Shown: piece after piece, positions 1 to 5,733 of the stretch | How the letters are laid out: the number at the start of each line of letters is the position of its first letter | Position numbering within the stretch: the stretch's first letter is position 1 | Source: Candidatus Omnitrophota bacterium | GTDB lineage: Bacteria; Omnitrophota; Gorgyraeia; Gygaellales; Profunditerraquicolaceae | Reading direction: 5' to 3' | DNA: 6,707 nt | Assembly: GCA_016867095.1 (NCBI GenBank) | Contig: VGKK01000061.1 | Coordinates: 1-6,707, forward strand | Translations under genes and position numbers: made by a program | The notes under the pieces: model-generated | The model's input: only the letters and a program-made list of their open reading frames with translations | What the model was told of the DNA's origin: nothing | Databases searched by the model: none

Positions 1-1401
1 GATATGGTAATAGATGTTAATCTTAAGGACAATCTTATTAGCGCCAAAATATCCGCGCAAAATAAGAACTTAGCCATCTCTAAGGATAAGTTTTCCCTTA
101 AATTAAATTCGCAAGTTAACGCGGATTTAAAATATTCATTAGAGACTAAACACCTTGATTATTCTGCGGATACGCAAATTAGCAAATTAGATTTATCCGC
201 CCCAGGAATGACTGATATCAGCGGCCGGCTGAAACTTGACAACTCCGGCCTCTCCTCCGATAACTTAAAGGCTAATCTTTTTGGCATTCCCGTAGAGGCT
301 AAAATCAGAGTCAGCGATTTTTCCGCTCCGCTAATTCAGGCGGAATTATCTTCCGGGGATTTACAGCTGGACTCCGCTTTGCAGGTCAAGGATAAATTAA
401 TTACTATATCTAAGTGCAAAGGACGGTATTTTAATTCGCAATTTACTCTTTCGGGGACAATAAATATGCTCGGCCTTTCTGATCTAAGGGCGGATATCAG
501 CGGGGATTTAAATATAGACCTTAAAGATGCCAAATTTTTCTTTAAGAAATTTCAGAAGGAGCTGGAGGCGGCCAGGCCCGAAGGCATTATCCAGGCCAGG
601 CTAAACCTCTCCGGAAATATAGGTAATCTTAAGTCCTGCGCGCTGCGCGCCCGTTTTTCCAGCCCGGCAGTATCTGTTTACGGCTTAAAAGCCACGGATT
701 TTCTGCTGGATTATAGCCAGGCGGATGGGCTGGCGGATATTTCTCCTATACATCTGTCGTTATACGACGGCGCCATTGAGGCCTCTGTCAAGGCGAATTT
801 AAATACGCCGGACCTGCCTTACATATTTTTTGCGGATATAGAAGGCGTAAAGATAGAAAAATTAAGACTTGATACCGCAGCCAAAGATAAGGATATCGCC
901 GGAAATATCGCCCTCCAGGCCAAGCTCAACGGTTTTTCCGGAGATATTTCCCGGCTGACAGGCAGCGGCCAGATTAAAATCACCGAAGGCAAATTATGGC
1001 AGTTGAGTTTATTCAAGGGTTTAGGCGCGCTGCTCTTTGCCAGGGATTTTGACCAGATTATTTTTAGCGAAGCCAGCTGCGGGTTTAGTGTCCAGGACAA
1101 GTATATCTTCAGCGATAATGTAAAATTAAAAAGTAATATTACCGATTTAACCGGTTCGGCAAAAATAGGTTTTGACAGCTCTATTGACGCCTCTATTAAT
1201 GTCAAGATTCTTAACGAGCTGGCCCCTTTAAGCGGCACCTTTAAAGACGTGACTACCGCGATTATGGGCCAGGCCGGCCGGTTTGGGGTGATAAAAATCA
1301 GCGGCACGCTCAAGGAGCCGAAATATAAATTCCAGCCCGCGGTAGTGGATATCATTAAGGGTTTAAAGGATATCTTCTTCGGTAATACCGACAAAAATTA
1401 A
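1..1401 (+). CDS. AsmA-like protein, C-terminal part (5' end outside window)
   Basis: The frame is open from the first base of the window and ends at a TAA (1399-1401); the first ATG (4-6) has no Shine-Dalgarno evidence, so the true start is probably upstream and this is a 3' fragment of at least 465 residues. The protein is made of short alternating polar/hydrophobic beta-strand repeats with recurring 'SG.l.l' turns, typical of AsmA/TamB/YhdP-type proteins. Numbering from that ATG, the C-terminal part carries the AsmA-like signature: a GSGQIKITEG turn (320-329), a long 'f...f.i.d..i..dnv.l' stretch (about 355-375), and a closing KISGTLKEPKYKFQP segment (431-445). Family members are anchored in the inner membrane, form groove-like periplasmic structures, and are linked to lipid transfer to or homeostasis of the outer membrane; that role is inferred from family. 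The N-terminal membrane anchor expected for the family is not visible. The methyltransferase gene follows after one base, implying co-transcription. Confidence 0.8.
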   Translation, partial: DMVIDVNLKDNLISAKISAQNKNLAISKDKFSLKLNSQVNADLKYSLETKHLDYSADTQISKLDLSAPGMTDISGRLKLDNSGLSSDNLKANLFGIPVEAKIRVSDFSAPLIQAELSSGDLQLDSALQVKDKLITISKCKGRYFNSQFTLSGTINMLGLSDLRADISGDLNIDLKDAKFFFKKFQKELEAARPEGIIQARLNLSGNIGNLKSCALRARFSSPAVSVYGLKATDFLLDYSQADGLADISPIHLSLYDGAIEASVKANLNTPDLPYIFFADIEGVKIEKLRLDTAAKDKDIAGNIALQAKLNGFSGDISRLTGSGQIKITEGKLWQLSLFKGLGALLFARDFDQIIFSEASCGFSVQDKYIFSDNVKLKSNITDLTGSAKIGFDSSIDASINVKILNELAPLSGTFKDVTTAIMGQAGRFGVIKISGTLKEPKYKFQPAVVDIIKGLKDIFFGNTDKN

Positions 1402-1402
1402 A

Positions 1403-2221
1403 ATGCCTAATTTAAATTATTTACGTTACAGATTAACCAGGCCGCTTAAGTCCTGGAAGAATAAATACTTAAAGCATATTACCCAAAAACAGGCCCGGCA
1501 GGACAATCTCTACCTCAAAGCCGTTGAAGAAATCAGCCAATATTGCCATGAGCCCGCGGAAACAGTTGAGCGTAAGTATAAGCTGGGGCCGGAACAAGAA
1601 AAGGGGTTTCATATTTTTAACGAGCAGAATAATTTAAACAAGGCCAGCGTTGATGATTTTTATAGGAATTGTTCTTATTATGTATATGAATTGCCGCTCT
1701 GGAACGCGGAAAAATACCGGCCGGGGTATCTGCGCCTGGTTACCCTGCCTTATCTCAGGCGCCGGCATTATGCGCGGGTGATGGATTTTGGCGCCGGCAG
1801 CGGAGATTTCTGCATTGAGCTGGCTAAAAATAATTTAGAGGTTACTTATTGCGACATCGGGGAACAGTTGTCTGATTTCGCCAGGTGGCGCTTTCAAAAA
1901 AGAAACCTGAATGTAAAAATGGCCAAAGGCATAGACGGCTTGAGGGGCGAGGTTTATGATTGTATTTTCAGCTTTGACGCCTTTGAGCACATCAAGGATT
2001 TTGCACAAACACTCCAGGCATTGGCGGGGCATATCGCGCCCGGAGGTTCTTTGGTATTCAGCGGGGCTTTCAGCGGCAAGACATTGCATTTGGAGGAAAA
2101 TGAGCGGTACGATAATTTTAAAAATTTAGACCGGTTAATGCGCGATAACGGCTTAACTTTTAAGGACAAATTCGCGCAATTTTATTTCTATAAACGCGCC
2201 AATGGATGTTATAATAAGTGA
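1403..2221 (+). CDS. Class I SAM-dependent methyltransferase with unassigned N-terminal region
   Basis: A 272-residue protein. Its C-terminal half is a Rossmann-fold methyltransferase: glycine-rich SAM-binding motif I at 126-134 (V-M-D-F-G-A-G-S-G), an acidic residue after strand 2 (D151, in VTYCDIGE), a motif-II-like YDCIFSFDAFEHIKD (185-199), and a post-motif HIAPGGSLVFS (210-220). The FDAFEH..D pattern resembles the UbiE/Methyltransf_11-type group, whose substrates range from small molecules to lipids and sugars, so the substrate cannot be named. Residues 1-120 are basic at the start (many K/R in 8-33), then mixed helical, and match no domain I recognise. No membrane segment or signal peptide is seen. 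There is no Shine-Dalgarno site before the ATG; the upstream gene stops one base earlier, so translational coupling is likely. The TGA stop abuts a hairpin. Context with AsmA hints at an envelope role, but this is weak. Confidence 0.82.
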   Translation: MPNLNYLRYRLTRPLKSWKNKYLKHITQKQARQDNLYLKAVEEISQYCHEPAETVERKYKLGPEQEKGFHIFNEQNNLNKASVDDFYRNCSYYVYELPLWNAEKYRPGYLRLVTLPYLRRRHYARVMDFGAGSGDFCIELAKNNLEVTYCDIGEQLSDFARWRFQKRNLNVKMAKGIDGLRGEVYDCIFSFDAFEHIKDFAQTLQALAGHIAPGGSLVFSGAFSGKTLHLEENERYDNFKNLDRLMRDNGLTFKDKFAQFYFYKRANGCYNK

Positions 2222-2254
2222 GGCCACGACTTACGTTCCGTAAGTCGTATGGCC
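2222..2254. repeat. 14-bp hairpin directly after the methyltransferase stop
   Basis: GGCC + ACGACTTACG (2222-2235), loop TTC (2236-2238), then CGTAAGTCGT (2239-2248), a two-base AT bulge, and GGCC (2251-2254). The stem starts on the base after the TGA. No T-run follows (next bases GAACTT), so it is not a canonical intrinsic terminator. It may protect the 3' end of the mRNA or be a dispersed palindrome. Confidence 0.75.
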
Positions 2255-2262
2255 GAACTTAT

Positions 2263-2363
2263 CCAGCACTAATTTTATGAAACGCTTAAAGTTAGCTCAT
2301 AGGGGTTGCTATGGCATCAACCCTTATCAGATAAAGATAAGGCTTTATAAAAATTAGTGCTGG
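2263..2363. repeat. Unit of about 100 nt closed by a long inverted repeat, with internal stem-loops
   Basis: The left arm CCAGCACTAATTTT (2263-2276) pairs exactly with the right arm at 2350-2363, and two more A-T pairs follow across one bulged A (2277-2278 with 2347-2348). Inside are AGGGGTTG (2301-2308) pairing with CAACCCTT (2318-2325, one G-T wobble), and CCTTATC (2322-2328) pairing with GATAAGG (2336-2342). These two small stems share bases 2322-2325, so they compete in part. A further CTTATC at 2258-2263, just outside the unit, could also compete for GATAAG. It could be a structured leader or small RNA, or a small non-coding mobile element with terminal inverted repeats. I recognise no known riboswitch core. 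The structure is seen in sequence; the function is unknown. Confidence 0.6.
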
Positions 2364-2371
2364 GTTAATTC

Positions 2372-2423
2372 GCCCCTGCCGTTTTGCTTCGCTTTTGCGA
2401 TAGCAAAACGAAGCAGCAGGGGC
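2372..2423. repeat. Strong 21-bp hairpin upstream of the outer-membrane gene
   Basis: GCCCCTGC (2372-2379) pairs with GCAGGGGC (2416-2423). The inner stem TGCTTCG (2385-2391), bulged C, TTTTGC (2393-2398) pairs with GCAAAA plus CGAAGCA (2403-2415) around a GATA loop, leaving five unpaired bases (2380-2384) on the left side. An alternative inner pairing is GTTTTGCT (2381-2388) with AGCAAAAC (2402-2409). It ends six bases before the Shine-Dalgarno site. No T-run follows on either strand, so it does not look like a terminator; a leader structure or dispersed palindrome is more likely. Confidence 0.7.
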
Positions 2424-2429
2424 TCATTT

Positions 2430-2436
2430 AAGGAGG
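2430..2436 (+). promoter_or_regulatory. Strong Shine-Dalgarno site for the 2442 gene
   Basis: AAGGAGG, five bases before the ATG at 2442. It is the strongest ribosome-binding site in the window. It fixes the start and marks this as the first gene of the downstream group, unlike the genes at 1403 and 3313, which begin one base after their neighbour's stop with no such site. Confidence 0.85.
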
Positions 2437-2441
2437 CAGAG

Positions 2442-3311
2442 ATGTTCAGAAAAATCTGTTTAAGGTTATTGGCAGTGAGCGCGGTTTTTCTATTTTCCGG
2501 TTTTATCTGCAATGTTATAGCCCAGGAGTCAGCAAGCCAGAACAATATAGACACATATTTTCGCTATATGCCCTCGCGCGGCGTAGAGGCGCAGTCAGGC
2601 AAGGTAGAGCTGATGCAATCCGGGGCGGAATACAGTTATGAATTCAAGCTCTTTGATAAGTTGCCTCTGAAATTTTCCGTAGCGCCGGAGTATATAGGTA
2701 TAGAAAATAGCACTGTAGTAGAGCTGCCGGCAAATTTGACCGGCGTGACCACGGATATAGAGGCGACCCTGCCTTTTTTTGGTTTTGATAAGACTTACCT
2801 GCGCTTAGGGGTGAGCCCTTCTCTTTACGGCGAGGATTGGGATTTTGAAAGCTCTAACTTCCGCATCCCGATGCGTTATTTTCTGATCCGCCAGCCCAAC
2901 GAGCAGTGGACGCTAATTGCCGGCGTGGGCGTTTATCCGGATTTTGAGCACGAGGTTTTACCGATATTGGGATTTATCTACCAGCCCAATGAGAAATTAA
3001 TTTTTAATATTGTGCCCAAGAGGCCGAATATTTCCTATCTCCTTAATGAACAGGTGACCCTCTTTGCCGAAGGCGGGAGCGCCTTTAACAGCGAATTTGA
3101 AGTTACTAAAGACGATTTAAAGAATGTGGTCCTGCGCTATGAACAGATGCGCCTGGGCGGCGGCGTAAAACTTAAGCTTAATCAATTTATCCAGACTAGC
3201 CTTTCGGCAGGCGGGGTATTTGGCCGCACCCTGAAATACCGGGACAGTTTGGGTAAGGTGCATATTAAAGACGGCTTTTACACTGAACTAAGGGCGCAAA
3301 TTTTCTGGTAG
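2442..3311 (+). CDS. Exported probable outer-membrane beta-barrel protein (possibly DUF6268-like)
   Basis: A 289-residue protein. A signal peptide is clear: basic MFRK, a hydrophobic stretch (about 8-26), and an A-x-x-type site NVIA|Q with cleavage after residue 27. C23 is not in a lipobox context (GFIC), so a lipoprotein is unlikely. The rest is a series of amphipathic beta strands with aromatic belts and short turns, and the protein ends in an aromatic residue (LRAQIFW), the usual C-terminal signal for outer-membrane barrel insertion. The segments ILGFIYQPNEKLIFNIVPKR and LNEQVTLFAEGG recall the uncharacterised DUF6268 group, but this is from memory and unconfirmed. Length would suit roughly 10-12 strands. 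No function can be assigned: it may be a pore or a structural barrel. The start follows an excellent Shine-Dalgarno site, and the gene is separated from malQ by one base, so the two are probably co-transcribed. Confidence 0.72.
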   Translation: MFRKICLRLLAVSAVFLFSGFICNVIAQESASQNNIDTYFRYMPSRGVEAQSGKVELMQSGAEYSYEFKLFDKLPLKFSVAPEYIGIENSTVVELPANLTGVTTDIEATLPFFGFDKTYLRLGVSPSLYGEDWDFESSNFRIPMRYFLIRQPNEQWTLIAGVGVYPDFEHEVLPILGFIYQPNEKLIFNIVPKRPNISYLLNEQVTLFAEGGSAFNSEFEVTKDDLKNVVLRYEQMRLGGGVKLKLNQFIQTSLSAGGVFGRTLKYRDSLGKVHIKDGFYTELRAQIFW

Positions 3312-3312
3312 T

Positions 3313-5091
3313 ATGGTTGATAACCTTTCTAAGAAGAAGTGGGAGAGAATCGGCAGCGTTCGGCGGGCAGGGGTTTTAGCGCCCCTGTTTTCTATATATT
3401 CCGAAGATAGTATCGGCATCGGAGATTTCGCGGATTTAAAATTACTCATCAATTGGACTAACCAGGCCGCCAATACTATTGTGCAGCTGCTGCCTTTAAA
3501 TGAAGTAGGCCCGCTTTTTTGTCCCTATGATTCCTTAAGCTCATTTGCCCTGGAGCCGATGTATCTGTCTTTGCGGCCCTTCGCGGGAAAAACAGGCGAT
3601 CTCAAAAAGAAATTTCCCGCCGGCAAGTCCTATGTGGATTACGGGATTAAAAAAGCAAAGCTGGATTTACTCCGGGAGATTTATCTCAAAGAAAAAAACC
3701 TGAAAGCCCCCGCCTTTCAAAAATTCCAGAAAGAAAATACTTATTGGCTGGATGACTTTGCCATTTTTCAGGCGCTGAAAAATTATCATCAGGGCCGGCC
3801 CTGGTATGAATGGGAAGATAAATACCGTAGGCGCGATGCCGCGGCATTAGAGGATTTCCGCCAGGCGCATAAAGAGGAAATCGGTTTTGTGCTATGGCTG
3901 CAGTGGCAATTGTATGAACAACTCAGGGGCGCCAGGGCTTATGCCCGGGAGCAGAAAGTATGGCTAAAAGGAGATTTGCCGATTTTAGTTTCCCGGGACA
4001 GCGCTGATGTCTGGCAACATCCGGAATTTTTTAAATTGGAGTTTGCCGCCGGAGCGCCGCCGGATATGTATGCTGCCTTAGGCCAACGCTGGGGAATGCC
4101 TACTTATCACTGGGAAAGGATAGCCGCGGACGGCTACCGCTATTTAAAGGAAAAATTGCGCTACGCGCAGAATTTCTACGATATCCTCAGGATTGACCAT
4201 GTCGTGGGTTTATTCCGTATCTGGAGCATTCCGGTTAATGAGCCCCTGGAAAATAAAGGGCTGAACGGATTTTTTGACCCCAGAGATGAAAAGGAATGGG
4301 AAAGGCACGGCAGGCAGATATTATCAGTCATAGTTAACAGCACGGATATGCTTATCGCGGCTGAAGATTTGGGGGTAATACCCGCGGCCTGCCCCAATGC
4401 CCTGGAGGAATTTGGCATTCCGGGCAATGATGTGCAGCGCTGGGTAAAAGAATGGAAAATAAAACACGATTTTCTGGGGCCCGCAGATTACCGCAAGCTT
4501 TCGGTAGCGATGTTATCCACCCACGATACCACGAATTGGCCGGCCTGGTGGGAGAATGAAGCCGGCACAGTAGATGCGGGGCTTTTTATGAGAAAATGCG
4601 GGGACCACCGCCAGATAAATTTTAACCAGGTAAAAGATAAGCTTTTTGACCACCGGCGCTCTAAGCACGGCAGGCTGCGCTGGTTAAACAACGTTAATTC
4701 TGTAGATAAGCTGGTGGCTATTTTGGGCAAAAATAAAGAAGAGCTCAAAGATTTTATAGATTTATACGAAAATAGTTATCGGGAAAAGGAAAAATTGTGG
4801 CTGCAAATGAAACTTAAAGGCCCGATGCGCGAAAAGGCGGGTTCCGAGATTTTAAAAGCAGCCTTGAAGATAACCCTGGACTCGCGGGCGGTATTTTGCA
4901 TCCAGTCATTAATAGATTGGCTGTATTTAGCCGATATATTTAAGGGCGAGCCTTACCAATACCGCATAAATACGCCGGGGACAATCAGCGATAAAAACTG
5001 GTCATTAACGCTTCCGCTTTCCTTAGAGGCGCTTTTAAAACATCGGGTTTGCAAAGATATCCGTCAGCTAATTACCAAGACCCGGTCTTGA
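3313..5091 (+). CDS. malQ: 4-alpha-glucanotransferase, GH77 (amylomaltase/disproportionating enzyme)
   Basis: GH77 enzymes cleave an alpha-1,4-glucan and transfer the released segment to another glucan or glucose, in maltodextrin and glycogen metabolism in the cytoplasm. Family hallmarks appear in order: RRAGVLAPLFSIYS..SIGIGDF (17-39), LLPLNEVG (59-66) and Y72-D73-S74 in the acceptor region, KGDLPILVS..SADVW (219-234), the nucleophile D295 in LRIDHVVGLFRIW, acid/base E351 in AAEDLG, the third carboxylate D405 in STHDTTNWPAWW, and the late R551/NTPGT motif followed by NW (551-563). All three catalytic acids are present, so the enzyme should be active. At 592 residues it is longer than typical bacterial MalQ (about 500); much of the excess lies in a charged helical stretch between the third carboxylate and NTPGT (about 425-545). 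No signal peptide. No Shine-Dalgarno; the start is one base after the preceding TAG, suggesting coupling. The last four residues (KTRS) and the TGA lie in a palindrome. Confidence 0.93.
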   Translation: MVDNLSKKKWERIGSVRRAGVLAPLFSIYSEDSIGIGDFADLKLLINWTNQAANTIVQLLPLNEVGPLFCPYDSLSSFALEPMYLSLRPFAGKTGDLKKKFPAGKSYVDYGIKKAKLDLLREIYLKEKNLKAPAFQKFQKENTYWLDDFAIFQALKNYHQGRPWYEWEDKYRRRDAAALEDFRQAHKEEIGFVLWLQWQLYEQLRGARAYAREQKVWLKGDLPILVSRDSADVWQHPEFFKLEFAAGAPPDMYAALGQRWGMPTYHWERIAADGYRYLKEKLRYAQNFYDILRIDHVVGLFRIWSIPVNEPLENKGLNGFFDPRDEKEWERHGRQILSVIVNSTDMLIAAEDLGVIPAACPNALEEFGIPGNDVQRWVKEWKIKHDFLGPADYRKLSVAMLSTHDTTNWPAWWENEAGTVDAGLFMRKCGDHRQINFNQVKDKLFDHRRSKHGRLRWLNNVNSVDKLVAILGKNKEELKDFIDLYENSYREKEKLWLQMKLKGPMREKAGSEILKAALKITLDSRAVFCIQSLIDWLYLADIFKGEPYQYRINTPGTISDKNWSLTLPLSLEALLKHRVCKDIRQLITKTRS

Positions 5092-5115
5092 CACGGTTGG
5101 CAAGACCGGGTCTTG
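5076..5115. repeat. Palindromic element spanning the malQ stop codon
   Basis: CAAGACCCGGTCTTG (5076-5090), a ten-base spacer ACACGGTTGG, and the exact reverse complement CAAGACCGGGTCTTG (5101-5115). Each arm is also a small hairpin by itself (CAAGAC, three-base loop, GTCTTG). The left arm encodes the last malQ residues KTRS and the TGA stop (5089-5091). The right arm is followed by AATTTGGGG, not a T-run, so terminator activity is possible but not canonical. The element fills most of the 45-nt gap before the next gene. Confidence 0.85.
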
Positions 5116-5136
5116 AATTTGGGGTAAGCCAAAAAG

Positions 5137-5733
5137 ATGCTGAACAAAGACGAAATCCAGCAATATATAAAAGAAAAGGGATTAGTTGCCAATTATATTC
5201 ACCTGGAAACGCAACTGACGCCCAATGGCTTTGATTTAACTGTGGCGAAAGTCTTTAGTTTTGATAGCCAGGGCGCGCTAGATTTTTCTAATAAAGAAAG
5301 GAATGTGCCTGATTGTATTGAGATTTTACCACAGAAATTAGATAAGGAGGATAAATTCGGTACTTCGACTATGCTCAGTACCGATGGTGAGCGAAGTCGA
5401 ACCATCGGCTGGTGGGAGCTTAAAAAGGGCGCTTATAAGATAAGGACCAATGAAACAGTCAATTTACCCAATGATTTGATTGCCCTGGCTTTTGCGCGCA
5501 CTTCGCTTTTACGTATGGGCGCGTTTACCCAGCACGGCGTCTGGGACGCGGGCTTTATGGGAAAGGGCGAATTTATCCTGGCGGTAGAAAATCCCGAAGG
5601 CATAAGGATTAAACAGAACGCCCGCATCGCGCAATTAATTTTTCTGCGTATGAATGAAATAGGCCAGGGCTACAACGGCATCTACCAAAAAAATAAGGAC
5701 ACTAAAAATGAAAATCAAGGATTGCGAGATTAA
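5137..5733 (+). CDS. dUTPase / dCTP-deaminase superfamily protein, probably dUTP diphosphatase, with in-frame palindrome insertion
   Basis: A 198-residue protein of the Dcd/Dut superfamily, trimeric beta-barrel enzymes that remove dUTP (to dUMP + PPi) or deaminate dCTP. Motifs: N30-GFDLTV (30-36, the 'sfDLrv' strand), GAYKIRTNETVNLPNDLIAL (98-117), ARTSLLRMG (120-128, the phosphate-binding R-S motif), GVWDAGFMGKGEF (134-146, with D137 at the dUTPase motif-III position), and RIKQNARIAQLIF..M (157-172). By eye, the catalytic Glu of dCTP deaminase (LEFYN in E. coli Dcd) corresponds to Ala here (L148-A-V-E-N), as in archaeal-type dUTPases that carry a non-acidic residue there. dUTP hydrolysis is therefore favoured over deamination. 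Residues about 74-90 are encoded by a palindrome and look like an insertion between the N-terminal strands and GWWELKKGAY. The ribosome-binding site is weak (GGGG 5121-5124, 12 bases upstream). The 3' end overlaps the next gene by 26 nt. Confidence 0.82.
   Translation: MLNKDEIQQYIKEKGLVANYIHLETQLTPNGFDLTVAKVFSFDSQGALDFSNKERNVPDCIEILPQKLDKEDKFGTSTMLSTDGERSRTIGWWELKKGAYKIRTNETVNLPNDLIALAFARTSLLRMGAFTQHGVWDAGFMGKGEFILAVENPEGIRIKQNARIAQLIFLRMNEIGQGYNGIYQKNKDTKNENQGLRD
5359..5407. repeat. Palindromic element inserted in frame in the dUTPase-like gene
   Basis: Two adjacent hairpins share base 5382: GGTACT (5359-5364) with AGTACC (5377-5382), and CGATGGT (5382-5388) with ACCATCG (5401-5407). Each has a 12-base loop, and the loops are complementary to one another at 10 of 12 positions (TCGACTATGCTC against GAGCGAAGTCGA), so a single long hairpin is also possible. 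Translation continues in frame as about residues 74-90, with no stop. The core TCGACTnnGCTCA is one I associate with dispersed palindromes in various bacterial genomes; that is memory, not a search result. Confidence 0.85.
5695..5699 (+). promoter_or_regulatory. Shine-Dalgarno site for the macro-Nudix gene, inside the dUTPase gene
   Basis: AAGGA, eight bases before the ATG at 5708. It supports that ATG as the true start even though it lies 26 nt inside the upstream gene. The MKIKDCEIKVIQGDIT beginning is also where macro domains normally start. Confidence 0.75.

Noticed and set aside
819..1394. Long antisense open frame (191 codons) opposite the AsmA-like gene
   Set aside because: It lies wholly opposite a well-supported gene and shows no domain motif; the product is rich in S/P/L, as expected from reading the complementary strand.
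2306..2335. Sigma-70-like promoter (TTGCTA, 18 bases, GATAAA) before the outer-membrane gene
   Set aside because: Both boxes are weak and lie within stem-loop sequence, so the match is not better than chance. A promoter in the gap is plausible but not located.
2281..2363. Integron attC-like recombination site
   Set aside because: A GTTAGC-like string is present at 2291, but there is no matching RYYYAAC partner in the right arrangement, and the surrounding genes are not cassette-like.
2222..2441. Intrinsic terminators among the intergenic hairpins
   Set aside because: None of the three stems is followed by a T-run on the + strand or, read in reverse, on the - strand; they are listed as repeats or structures.
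2442..2530. Lipoprotein signal with Cys23
   Set aside because: The residues before Cys23 (GFI) do not form a lipobox, whereas V-I-A|Q is a good signal peptidase I site.
5049..5234. Short + strand frame across the malQ end and dUTPase start
   Set aside because: It overlaps two real genes in another frame, runs through the palindrome and has no ribosome-binding site or recognisable motif.
5137..5733. Naming the gene dcd (dCTP deaminase)
   Set aside because: The deaminase Glu appears to be replaced by Ala, so dUTPase is the better reading; no symbol is given because the specificity is unproven.
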